From NCBI RefSeq assembly GCF_001905905.1, contig NZ_LIVT01000001.1:541952-605951 (forward strand): DNA of 64,000 nt, read 5' to 3'. The notes beneath the pieces are model-generated. The model was given only the letters and a program-made list of their open reading frames with translations, had not been told where the DNA came from and did no database searches. The position numbers and the translations under genes were made by a program. Positions 8,038-15,647 of the stretch are shown piece after piece. Numbering within the stretch: the first letter of the stretch is position 1; the number at the start of each line of letters is the position of its first letter. Source of the stretch: Streptomyces sp. CB02366 (GTDB lineage: Bacteria > Actinomycetota > Actinomycetes > Streptomycetales > Streptomycetaceae).

Positions 8038-8620
8038 CACACCTTCCTCGACGACGGCACGACCGCACACCCGGACACCACGACCGACACGGACGCCCCC
8101 GCACGACCGGCTGGGCCGACAGCGGACGCCACCGGCCCCGGCGCCCCGGGAACCGCGCGCCCGCCGGTGCCGGCCCCTCTTCCGCTGCGCTCGAAATGCT
8201 CGGTCACGCACGACGGGCCCACCGTGTCTCCATCCCTGTGAGGCGTACTGAATGATCCGTAGGAGCTGCGCATCAGACGTGCTGCGTGAGATGCGCTGAT
8301 CCACAACGCCAACGACGGTCCGCTGTTCGAGTGACGGGCGCGCGGAGGATCTGGCCGATTTCCGTCGCGCCGGGGATCTTGCGAGGGCGACAGCGGAACC
8401 CTGGGCTCGGTGGAACCTGTACGCCGCAGGGGCCCAGGGAGGCCACGAGCTCGGGGAGCCCTGGGGGGAGAGGATCGACCGGGAGACCCAGGGACCGGCC
8501 GGTGGAGGGGCGCCGCTACCGGCGCTCCTCGGGCCGGCCGGTGGAGGGGCGCCGGTTCCCGGGCCGCCGCCTGAAGCGGGGCTGGGGTTGCGTGAGGCGG
8601 GGGCCCGCACGCGGGAACGA
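8038..8620. other. Gene-poor gap with a possible coding remnant
   Basis: No intact gene. On the + strand, 8333-8470 reads DGRAEDLADFRRAGDLARATAEPWARWNLYAAGAQ, which is protein-like (balanced composition, WNLY) but has no start and runs into Gly/Pro/Arg-rich text, so it may be the tail of a lost gene. The rest shows only a duplicated 21-bp word (8495-8515 and 8534-8554). Confidence 0.3.
8495..8554. repeat. Direct repeat of a 21-bp word
   Basis: The word beginning CCGGCCGGTGGAGGGGCG occurs at 8495-8515 and again, unchanged, at 8534-8554. It lies in noncoding DNA just outside the two terminator hairpins of the Tad locus. Confidence 0.8.
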
Positions 8621-8659
8621 GCGGTGGGGCCGGACAGGCGTCCTGTCCGGCCCCACCGC
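8621..8659. terminator. 18-bp perfect hairpin, second terminator of the pilin operon
   Basis: 8621-8638 (GCGGTGGGGCCGGACAGG) pairs perfectly with 8642-8659 across a 3-base loop. It lies about 70 bp past the stop of the OmpA-like gene, directly after another long hairpin. Confidence 0.75.
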
Positions 8660-8672
8660 CGTTACGCTGCGC

Positions 8673-8718
8673 GCCCTGCCGGTCCGGCCCGCGCTGGAGC
8701 GGGCCGGACCGGCAGGGC
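8673..8718. terminator. 20-bp perfect hairpin, first terminator of the pilin operon
   Basis: 8673-8692 pairs perfectly with 8699-8718 across a 6-base loop, starting 12 bp past the stop of the OmpA-like gene at 8731. No U-tract follows, as is usual in Streptomyces. Confidence 0.85.
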
Positions 8719-8730
8719 TGCGGAAGCCGG

Positions 8731-9369
8731 TCAGGAACCGCCCCGCGGGAAGGAGACCTCCACGCGGCGGTTCTTCTTCCGGCCCTCTTCGTTGCTGTTG
8801 CTGGCGATCGGGTACTGCTCGCCGTAGCCCCGGATCTCGTACGTGATCGTGGGGCCGAGCTCCTTCGACAGAACCCCGTGCACGGCGTCGGCCCGCTTCT
8901 TGGAGAGGACGTCGCCGTGGGCCGCGGAACCGAGGTCGTCGGTGAAGCCGAAGACGCGGACCTTGGTCGCGTTCTGCTTCTTGATCTCCTCGGCGATGGC
9001 GGCGATACGAGCGTTGGCCGCCGAGCTGAGCTTTGCGCTGTCCTTGCCGAACAGCACTTCAGCCTGAAGCGCGAACTTGATGTCGGCGTTGCTGTCCTCG
9101 CGCCGCTCCTCGCCACCGAGGTCTTCGACGACCTGGACGATGTCGAGGACCTTGGACGGCCCGAGGGTGCCGCCGTCGGGCATCTTGAGGTCGGGATCGT
9201 TCGGATCCACCTGTACGGGTGGGACCGACTGTGCCTCCGTGCCCGGCGGGACGCTGGGACCGTCGTCGGCGAGGACGGGTGTCGCCCCCAACAACGTGAG
9301 ACTCGCGACGGCCAGGAACGAAGCGGCCGCGATTCCCGCCGACCTCATACGGGTACGTGTATGTGTCAT
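8731..9369 (-). CDS. OmpA-domain cell-wall-binding protein, Tad locus
   Basis: 212 residues. A basic start and a hydrophobic segment ending PVLADDG form a Sec signal peptide (cut near residue 35). After a Pro-rich linker, residues about 95-210 are an OmpA/MotB-type domain: ALQAEVLFGKDSAKLSS, then RVFGFTDDLGS, LSKKRADAV and RKKNRRVEVSF. These are the family's landmarks, including the Asp and Arg that grip the peptidoglycan peptide. In a Gram-positive cell it would tie the pilus apparatus to peptidoglycan. It is last in the flp operon, 8 bp after the lipoprotein gene, and is followed by two strong hairpins. Confidence 0.85.
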   Translation of the reverse strand: MTHTRTRMRSAGIAAASFLAVASLTLLGATPVLADDGPSVPPGTEAQSVPPVQVDPNDPDLKMPDGGTLGPSKVLDIVQVVEDLGGEERREDSNADIKFALQAEVLFGKDSAKLSSAANARIAAIAEEIKKQNATKVRVFGFTDDLGSAAHGDVLSKKRADAVHGVLSKELGPTITYEIRGYGEQYPIASNSNEEGRKKNRRVEVSFPRGGS

Positions 9370-9377
9370 GTCCGCCG

Positions 9378-9998
9378 TCACCCGGAAATCTTCACCGACG
9401 TGGTCGCGAAGGTCGGCAGAGTGAAGTCGACTTCCGTGGTCGTCTCCGGCGGTGCCGGGAACTGCATGAACACCGAAGTGCTCTTCCCTGCCAGCAGAGG
9501 CGGAATGCCCGTCGTGCACAGGCAGCGGTTCTCGGTGTCGCGCAGAATGTAGTAGCGCTTCTTGCCGACCTTGTCGACAAGGGTCGCACCGGCGACCGAG
9601 TTGGGGTTCTTCGCCAACAAGGCCGTCTCCGTGCCTGCCCACGCGGTCGTGTTCTTCGACTGCGTGCCCTCGTTCTTGATCGACGCCTGAAGAGTGACGA
9701 ACCCACCCGAGTCGCGTTTGGCCTGGTGGATGGTCAGTACGAGGCCGTCACCGCGGATTTCCGCGAGCTTGGCATTCGGGTCCACGTTCTCGCCCGCGGC
9801 GGTGTCCGGCTGCTGTTCGCCCTTCTCCTCCGTGGGCGGCGTGGCGGGTTCGGAAGACTTCGCGGAGTTCTCACCGCCCTGCTTAGCCTCACCGCTGCCG
9901 CCGTCGTCACCGCAGGCGGTGAGGGCCAGCCCGAAGACGGCTGTCAACGCCGCAGCCGTCAGCGCCCTTCTGCCCGTCGTGGTGTGCCGAATGCTCAT
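9378..9998 (-). CDS. Lipoprotein of the Tad pilin operon
   Basis: 206 residues with a lipoprotein signal (ALTAVFGLALTACGDDGG), a Ser/Glu/Gln-rich linker (about 30-70), and a single strand-rich domain (about 75-206). LVLTIHQAKRDSGGFVTLQASIKNEG suggests an immunoglobulin-like or DUF4352-like fold. A Cys pair in ENRCLCTTGIPPLL may form a disulfide. AGAGGAAA precedes the ATG. It lies between the TadG-like gene and the OmpA-domain gene, so it is likely an envelope component of the pilus machine. Exact role unknown. Confidence 0.8.
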   Translation of the reverse strand: MSIRHTTTGRRALTAAALTAVFGLALTACGDDGGSGEAKQGGENSAKSSEPATPPTEEKGEQQPDTAAGENVDPNAKLAEIRGDGLVLTIHQAKRDSGGFVTLQASIKNEGTQSKNTTAWAGTETALLAKNPNSVAGATLVDKVGKKRYYILRDTENRCLCTTGIPPLLAGKSTSVFMQFPAPPETTTEVDFTLPTFATTSVKISG

Positions 9999-10027
9999 GA
10001 TCGGTTTCCTCTACTCATCGTTCGCTG

Positions 10028-10636
10028 TCACTGGTCGACCAACCGCACATCGAAGAGGGTCCTGCTCACGCTCTCCCACGGTGGGGGGCTGGCGGGCGGG
10101 ATCTCGAGAATCTCGCCGTTCCGGCACGTGAAGATGAAGAGGTCCTGGACGCCGTCGCTGTTGAAGTCCACGGCCTTCGGGTCGGGGCAGCGGAACTCGA
10201 TGAGCGCGGTGGCCTCGGCCTTGGCTTTCTTGTCCTGTGAACCGGGGATCACCGAGGAGTCCACGGCCTTGCGGCCTTCGACCTCGACCGTGATCCGGTC
10301 GCGCAGGAGTCCGTAGGTCGGGTAGCACAGCTTCTTGTCCGCGTCGTTGGCGGAAGCCAGTCGCTGCGCCTCGGAACAGGGCGCGACGAAGGGCGCGACG
10401 AGGAAGGCGTCCAGCATGTTGCCGGGCAGCGAGGCGTAGAACCCGGGCCCGAAGTTGGTACGGGCCTGCTGGGCGGCGGCCAGTGCGGCGGCGTCGGCCG
10501 CTCCTTGGGAACCATTGCGGAGAGCCGAGGCCTTGCCGACGGCGAAGAAGGCCAACGCAAGGAAGAGCAGGCCCGCCACCATCATGATGTAGATGGGGAA
10601 GGCCTGCCCTGCGTCCTTGCGGGGACGACCGGTCAT
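10028..10636 (-). CDS. TadG-like pilus assembly protein
   Basis: 202 residues starting MTGRPRKDAGQAFPIYIMMVAGLLFLALAFFAVGKASALRNGSQGAADAAALAAAQQAR. This is the standard TadE/TadG-like N-terminus: one membrane anchor followed by the AADAAALAAA segment. It lacks Glu at +5 after the Gly-Gln junction, so normal prepilin cleavage is doubtful. The C-terminal domain ends with FNSDGVQDLFIFTCRNGEILEIPP. Its ATG shares one base with the stop of the Flp pilin gene (TGATG), implying coupled translation. It probably acts as a minor pilin or assembly factor. Confidence 0.8.
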   Translation of the reverse strand: MTGRPRKDAGQAFPIYIMMVAGLLFLALAFFAVGKASALRNGSQGAADAAALAAAQQARTNFGPGFYASLPGNMLDAFLVAPFVAPCSEAQRLASANDADKKLCYPTYGLLRDRITVEVEGRKAVDSSVIPGSQDKKAKAEATALIEFRCPDPKAVDFNSDGVQDLFIFTCRNGEILEIPPASPPPWESVSRTLFDVRLVDQ

Positions 10637-10866
10637 CACTGGGCGGTGATGGAATCCACCAGCCCGCTGATCCGGGCCGAGATCGCGCCACCGATGCCCG
10701 TGGCCACGATCGCCCCGATGATCGCCACGACCACCAGGATGATGCCCAGGTACTCGAACGCCGTCTGGCCCCGGTCCTTCGCCGCGTAGCGCTTCTGGAG
10801 GCGGCTGACGGCGGTGTTGGCCCAGCCGTTGACGCGGACGGCGGTCTTCAGGGTGATGTCCGACAT
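10636..10866 (-). CDS. flp: Flp-type IVb pilin (major pilin)
   Basis: 76 residues from ATG 10866, with CGGAGGGGAA upstream. The leader is long and basic for a Flp pilin (33 residues). Processing should occur at Gly33-Gln34 in KDRGQTAFEYLG, with Glu38 at +5 and Tyr39 at +6. Then comes one hydrophobic helix (IILVVVAIIGAIVATGIGGAI) and a short tail SARISGLVDSITAQ. As the first gene of the terminal operon with a strong ribosome site it is likely the most highly expressed product, the pilus subunit. Confidence 0.93.
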   Translation of the reverse strand: MSDITLKTAVRVNGWANTAVSRLQKRYAAKDRGQTAFEYLGIILVVVAIIGAIVATGIGGAISARISGLVDSITAQ

Positions 10867-11005
10867 GGTGTTCCCCTCCGGGTTCGGCCGACCGGTTGCC
10901 GGCCGACTCGCATGTTTCTGCGGTGCCGTCCCCGGTACCGGCTTCCTCCCGGCCGGTGCCGTCGACGACGTGAGAAACATAGAGGGAGACCGGCGCTGCG
11001 CCAGA

Positions 11006-11049
11006 GGGCCCGTGGGCCCATTCCCGGGCCCAAAGCGCTTCCTGGGCCC
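11006..11049. promoter_or_regulatory. Cluster of four GGGCCC words upstream of the pilin operon
   Basis: GGGCCC occurs at 11006, 11014, 11026 and 11044 within 44 bp, 140-185 bp upstream of the pilin start and next to the end of the response-regulator gene. GGGCCCAAAG (11026-11035) resembles the reverse of the CTTGGGTCC word at 417 and 3063. It may be an activator array; no -10/-35 can be named with confidence. Confidence 0.35.
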
Positions 11050-11070
11050 TCTCGCCCTGCGGTCGCCCGT

Positions 11071-12135
11071 TCACGGCTGCCGCCCGGGGTGCCGGGGCGC
11101 GGTGCCCAGCCAGTGGGCGATGGCCTCGCTGCGGGTGGCGCTGTGGAGCTTCGTGAAGATGCGGTTGATGTGGTTCTTGACCGTCTTCTCACTGATGAAG
11201 CAGGTGGCGGCGATCTGCTGATTGCTCATTCCGGACGCAATCAGGTCCATGATCTCCACCTCCCGCGAACTCAGCCTGTACTGCTGCCTGTTGGGGGCAT
11301 CCGCCGATCCCCCGGACTGAGAAGACTGTCCCACAGAGGGTTGCAGGTGCGAAAGGCTTTCCGCATGTTCGAGCGAGCGGGACGGCGCGTTCACCGGTGC
11401 GGGCGCGGAGACGGGAACGGGGGCGGGGGCCGTCGACAGTGCCGAACCCAGGCTCTCGGGCAGAGGCCCCCGCCGGGGCTCCGTGCCCTGCCGCATGTGG
11501 GCCAGCAGGGCGTCCGTCGCCGTGGCCGTGAAGGAGGCGCGGCCGTCCTTCGTGTCGCGTACCGCCTGGACCAGTTGGTCCGCTGTGAACTCGCCGTGCA
11601 CCAGATAGCCGCCCGCGCCCAGCCGCAGCGCCTCGTGGACGATCTCGCTCTCGCGGCTGTACGTCAGCATCAGCACGGGTGCGATGCCGACCAGGTGCGG
11701 CAGGGCGGAGATGCCGTCCACGCCGGGCATCCGGACGTCGAGCAGCACCACGTCGGGGCGGTGCTGGAGCGTCTTGTCGTACGCCTCGCGGCCGTCCGCC
11801 GCCTCCGCCACCACCTGGATGTCGGCCCGGCCCGAGAGCAGGACGCCCAGGCCCGCCCGGACCACCGGGTTGTCGTCCGCGACCACCACCCGCAGGCGGG
11901 CCGGGGCGGGGGCGGGCGGAGCCGGGGGGAAGGGGGACGGGGACGCCGTGGGGCCGCCGGGCGCGGGGTACGGCGGCTGCGGGGCCGGGGGCTGGATCGC
12001 AGGGTTCTGGGGCCCGGGGCGCCCGGCGGGGCCGGGGGCCTGGGCGAGCGGGGCGGGCGGCGACGGGGGCCGGTGGGCGGGGCGGTGTTCCGCCGTCCCG
12101 TAGCGGTGCTGAGCGGGGAAGACGTCGTCCGGCAT
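11071..12135 (-). CDS. NarL/LuxR-type response regulator of the Tad locus
   Basis: 354 residues. An unusual Pro/Ala-rich N-terminal extension (about 1-78) precedes a receiver domain (about 79-200) with ADDNPVVRAGL and the phospho-acceptor Asp133 in VVLLDVRMPGVDG. A second Pro/Ser-rich linker (about 225-280) leads to a LuxR-type helix-turn-helix: LSSREVEIMDLIASGMSNQQIAATCFISEKTVKNHINRIFTKL. GAGAGGAGGTC precedes the ATG. It follows the sensor kinase by 26 bp and sits between tadC and flp, so it likely controls pilin expression. The long proline linkers at both sides of the receiver are atypical. Confidence 0.9.
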   Translation of the reverse strand: MPDDVFPAQHRYGTAEHRPAHRPPSPPAPLAQAPGPAGRPGPQNPAIQPPAPQPPYPAPGGPTASPSPFPPAPPAPAPARLRVVVADDNPVVRAGLGVLLSGRADIQVVAEAADGREAYDKTLQHRPDVVLLDVRMPGVDGISALPHLVGIAPVLMLTYSRESEIVHEALRLGAGGYLVHGEFTADQLVQAVRDTKDGRASFTATATDALLAHMRQGTEPRRGPLPESLGSALSTAPAPVPVSAPAPVNAPSRSLEHAESLSHLQPSVGQSSQSGGSADAPNRQQYRLSSREVEIMDLIASGMSNQQIAATCFISEKTVKNHINRIFTKLHSATRSEAIAHWLGTAPRHPGRQP

Positions 12136-12161
12136 GCTGCGACCTCCTCTCAGGGTCGGGG

Positions 12162-13661
12162 TTACGGGTGGGGGATCGTGACGTTCTCGGGCGCGAGGGC
12201 GGACACAGGAGCGGGGCCGGGCGTGGAGCAGGCGGACGCAGGAGCGGGGCCGGGCGTGGAGTGGTCGGGCACGGGGCGGGCGGGTGTGGAGTGGGCGGGC
12301 GGCGACGGGGGCCGGGGGGCCCGGGAGGCCGGGTGCGGGGGTGCGGGGGCGGCCGGTCCGTCGGTCGTTCCCGTCAGCGCGGCCAGCGGGAGTTCCACCC
12401 GGACCTCCGTTCCCTTCTCGGCCCTGCCCCGGCCGATCCGGATGCGGGCGCCGATGGAGGCGGCCCGTTCCACCATGCCGACCAGGCCGAAGTGGCCCGC
12501 CCGGCGCAGCCCTTCCAGGGTCGTGCCGGCCGGCAGGCCGCGGCCGTCGTCGTACACGCTGACGCGGAGCATGTCGCCCTTCACGCCCGCGAGGACGATC
12601 AGGTACGTCGGGTTCGCGTGGCGGTGGGCGTTCTCCAGGGCCTCGGAGGCCACGGTGACGAGCTGGCGGGCCACCGCGTGCGGGACCGGGGGCACCGGGG
12701 TCTCCTCGGCCAGTCGCCGGAACGTGGCCGTGACCGGGTGGCGGGCGGTGAAGTCCTCGGCATGGGCCCGGAGTTCGGCGATCAGATCCACGCCGCCCTC
12801 CAGGCCCTGTTCCCGGCGCAGGTCGCTGAGCAGTTCGCGCGACTCGGCGGCGGCCCGGCGGGCGGCGCGGGCGACCAGTTCCGCCTGGAGTTTCACGGTC
12901 GGCGGGTCCATCCGGTCCGCCGAGCCCGCCAGACCGTCGGCCGCCAGCGCCAGGCCGTGCAGGGTCTTGGCCACCGAGTCGTGCATCTCCCTTGCCAGAC
13001 GCGTGCGTTCGCCCTCGACCGCCTCGCTCACCGCCAGCCGCGCCCGGGTCTCGGTGAGCGCCTGGGTGGCCGCGCCGAAGCGCAGGAGCAGATTGCGCAG
13101 GGTGACGCCGACCGCACCGGCGATCACGCAGAAGCCGGGCAGGAGGAGTCGTGCCGCCCCGCCTTCGACCGACTCCGGGACGCCGGCGTACACGCCGAAG
13201 ACGATGACCAGTTGGAGCGCCGCGAAGATCGCCGCGCCGCGCCATCCGCTGACCAGACCGGCCAGCAGCGGGGTGCAGACGGTGACGTAGGCGAGCGTCG
13301 ACTCCGGGGTCGCCGTGACCAGCAGCAGGGCGCCGAAGAACACGTCGACGCCCAGGAGCCAGGGGTGGCGCAGGAGGAACGGGCCGAACCGCTCCCAGTC
13401 CCGGAACAGCAGGTACGAGCCCATGAAGGTGACCAGGATCGCCGTGCCGATGAACCAGGTGGGCAGACCGGGCGCGGTGCGGGCGATGGCGTACGGGGTC
13501 GCTATCGCGATCATCGCCAGGCGGAAGCCGAAGACCTGGCGGCACATCGCCTGGAGGGCGTTGACCTGGATGGCGAAGGCCGGGCGGGCCGGGGTGCCGG
13601 CGTGGGCGCGGGTCAGGTCCGCGGCCGGCCCGTGCGGGGCGCCGCTGAGCTGGTATGCCAT
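12162..13661 (-). CDS. DegS/NarX-type sensor histidine kinase of the Tad locus
   Basis: 499 residues. Residues about 45-195 contain five or six membrane segments with almost no external domain, so the signal is probably membrane-borne. Then comes a HisKA_3 dimerisation helix with His227 in LAREMHDSVAKTLHG and an ATPase domain (LVTVASEALENAHRHANPTYL for the N box, YDDGRGLP for G1, HFGLVGMVERAASIGARI for G2). The last 60 residues are Pro/Ala-rich. GGAGGTGA precedes the ATG. It is followed by its cognate regulator and lies between tadC and flp. Confidence 0.9.
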   Translation of the reverse strand: MAYQLSGAPHGPAADLTRAHAGTPARPAFAIQVNALQAMCRQVFGFRLAMIAIATPYAIARTAPGLPTWFIGTAILVTFMGSYLLFRDWERFGPFLLRHPWLLGVDVFFGALLLVTATPESTLAYVTVCTPLLAGLVSGWRGAAIFAALQLVIVFGVYAGVPESVEGGAARLLLPGFCVIAGAVGVTLRNLLLRFGAATQALTETRARLAVSEAVEGERTRLAREMHDSVAKTLHGLALAADGLAGSADRMDPPTVKLQAELVARAARRAAAESRELLSDLRREQGLEGGVDLIAELRAHAEDFTARHPVTATFRRLAEETPVPPVPHAVARQLVTVASEALENAHRHANPTYLIVLAGVKGDMLRVSVYDDGRGLPAGTTLEGLRRAGHFGLVGMVERAASIGARIRIGRGRAEKGTEVRVELPLAALTGTTDGPAAPAPPHPASRAPRPPSPPAHSTPARPVPDHSTPGPAPASACSTPGPAPVSALAPENVTIPHP

Positions 13662-13783
13662 GTGCCTGTCACCTCCGTCTCGATCCCCGTACGGCCTCCG
13701 GGGCCGCTCGCACCCCGTACCTCCGCCGTTCCACGAGCGTTCCGGGGCGCACGGGGCGCGTCCCCTTCCGCTCGTCGTTCATG

Positions 13784-14671
13784 TCATCCCCCCGTGAGGA
13801 AACTGAAGTCGACGTCGGCTCCGTACACGAAGCCGACGGTGAGGAGAACGAGCGTGCCGGGCAGGAGGAACGTGGTCACCGCGAACGTGGCCTTCGGGAC
13901 CGCCCGGGCGGCCTTGCGGCGGGCGTTCTGGGCGTCGGTGCGCCGCATGTCGTTGGCGATCTGGATGAGCGTCTCGACGATCGGCGCACCCAGCTCCTCG
14001 CCCTGCTGGAGCGTGGTGACGAACATGGCGACCTGTTCGGAGTCGTTGCGTCGGCGTAGCTCCTCGAACGCCTGGCGGCGGCTGACGCCCATGTCCATCT
14101 GCCGCAGCGTGATGCGCAGTTCGTCGGACCAGGGCCCCTCGTACTTCTCCGCGACGCGGTCCAGCGCCTGCCGGAAGCCGAGCCCGGCGGAGACCACGAC
14201 GGCCAGGACGTCCAGGAAGTCCGGGAGGGTGCGTTCGATGTGCTCGCGGCGCACGCGGATGGCCGACCAGATGCCGGCCTCCACCCAGAACAGGCCGAAG
14301 GCGACCATCAGCAGGGCCAGGAAGAGCTGGCCGCGGAGCAGCATCGAGAACGCGCCCAGCAGGCCCAGCGCCCCGTAGACCGCGCGCCGGGCGGCGTAGC
14401 GGTCGATGGTGAGGCCGCCGGGGTTGCCCGCCAGGTCGATCTGGCGGCGCTTCTTGTTGACGGCCTTGGGGCCCATCATCCGCAGGACCATGGGGGCCCA
14501 CCGGATGCCCAGGCGGTCGATGCCGGAGCCGACGGCGCCGGTGCGGGTGGCGCCGGACTCCAGGGCGACGGCGAGGTCGCCGGGGAGTTCGGCGTCGGCC
14601 CGGTACATCCGGACGCCGTGGATGGCCCCGTACACGGCGAGGCCGACGACCAGGGATAGCAGCAGGTCCAT
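13784..14671 (-). CDS. tadC: Tad secretion inner-membrane protein TadC
   Basis: 295 residues with the type II secretion F domain. An N-terminal anchor (LLLSLVVGLAVYGAIHGV), two helices around 95-130, a cytoplasmic helical core (LPDFLDVLAVVVSAGLGFRQALDRVAEKY, LRQMDMGVSRRQAFEELRRRNDSEQVAMFVTTLQQGEELGAPIVETLIQIA) and a C-terminal helix (FLLPGTLVLLTVGFV). The G-LGFRQAL and Q-GEELG patterns are typical of TadB/TadC. GGAGGAGAA precedes the ATG. It pairs with TadB to form the platform on which CpaF acts, and it starts 21 bp after tadB. Confidence 0.92.
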   Translation of the reverse strand: MDLLLSLVVGLAVYGAIHGVRMYRADAELPGDLAVALESGATRTGAVGSGIDRLGIRWAPMVLRMMGPKAVNKKRRQIDLAGNPGGLTIDRYAARRAVYGALGLLGAFSMLLRGQLFLALLMVAFGLFWVEAGIWSAIRVRREHIERTLPDFLDVLAVVVSAGLGFRQALDRVAEKYEGPWSDELRITLRQMDMGVSRRQAFEELRRRNDSEQVAMFVTTLQQGEELGAPIVETLIQIANDMRRTDAQNARRKAARAVPKATFAVTTFLLPGTLVLLTVGFVYGADVDFSFLTGG

Positions 14672-14692
14672 GGCGGTTCTCCTCCCAGCTCG

Positions 14693-15637
14693 TCAGACGT
14701 CGATACGGGACATGCGGCGGATGACGATGAACCCGACCGCGTAGAGGACGATGGAGACCACCACGGCGGCCTGGCCGATGAACGCGCCCGTCATCCGGTC
14801 CAGCGCGCCGGGCATGACCGCGTTCATCAGGAGCATCGCGCCGATGCCGAAGACGGGTACGGCGTAGGCGGTGACGGTGACCTGGGAGAGCTGGGTCTTG
14901 ACCTCGCGGCGGGTCTCCTTGCGCTCCTCCAGCGTCTCGGTGAGGTTGCGCAGCGAGCTGACGACCGTACCGCCGGCCCGGTTGGAGAGGACCAGCGTCG
15001 TGACCAGGACGACCAGTTCGCGCGAGGGAAGCCGGTCGGTCAGTTCGCTCAGCGCGTCCTCCAGGGACTCACCGACCGCCAACCGCCGGGCCACCCGGGA
15101 CAGTTCCTCGCCCGCCGGGTTCTCCAGCTCCTCGGCCGCCATGGACAGCGCGGTGCGCAGGGCCAGCCCGGCCTGGGTGGCGTTGGCGAGGATGCGGGAC
15201 AGTTCGGGGAGCTGGTTGATGAAGCGCTCGGTGCGCTTGGTGCGCTGCCAGTTGAGGAACGCGTTGGTGCCCCAGAGGCCGATCAGGGCGGCGACCGGCC
15301 CGAAGAACGCGGCCAGCATGGAGGAGGCGATCATCCAGAGGCCGGCCATCGCGCCGAGCGCGTAGACGAAGAACTCGCCGGGCGTGATCTCCAGGCCGGT
15401 CGCGGCGAGCTTCAGCTCCAGCTTCCGGCCGAGCGCCGTGCCCCGCAGCCGGCGGTCGATCCCCTTGAAGCGGCGTACGCGGCCCGCTTCGGGGATCTGC
15501 CCGACGTGGGAGAGCCGGTCCACGAGGGCGTCGCGGTCCGCCTTGCCGCCGGAGTAGGAGTACAGGCCCATCACGCCGAGCACGCAGCACAGCAGCGTGA
15601 CCCCGACGGTGACCAGGGGGAGGTTGACGTTGTCCAT
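14693..15637 (-). CDS. tadB: Tad secretion inner-membrane protein TadB
   Basis: 314 residues, type II secretion F family. Membrane segments lie at about 6-27, 95-145 and two near the C-terminus. The cytoplasmic core has RFINQLPELSRILANATQAGLALRTALSMAAEELENPAGEELSRVARRLAVGESLEDALSEL. ATG 15637 is 10 bp after the cpaF stop, and only a weak GGTA lies upstream, so translation may depend on the cpaF ribosomes. It ends RRMSRIDV. Paralogue and partner of TadC. Confidence 0.92.
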   Translation of the reverse strand: MDNVNLPLVTVGVTLLCCVLGVMGLYSYSGGKADRDALVDRLSHVGQIPEAGRVRRFKGIDRRLRGTALGRKLELKLAATGLEITPGEFFVYALGAMAGLWMIASSMLAAFFGPVAALIGLWGTNAFLNWQRTKRTERFINQLPELSRILANATQAGLALRTALSMAAEELENPAGEELSRVARRLAVGESLEDALSELTDRLPSRELVVLVTTLVLSNRAGGTVVSSLRNLTETLEERKETRREVKTQLSQVTVTAYAVPVFGIGAMLLMNAVMPGALDRMTGAFIGQAAVVVSIVLYAVGFIVIRRMSRIDV

Positions 15638-15647
15638 GGCGCGGTAC

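Noticed and set aside
8588..8827. Short plus-strand open frame across the two hairpins
   Set aside because: It runs through perfect terminator stems and into the antisense of the OmpA gene; composition follows the repeats.
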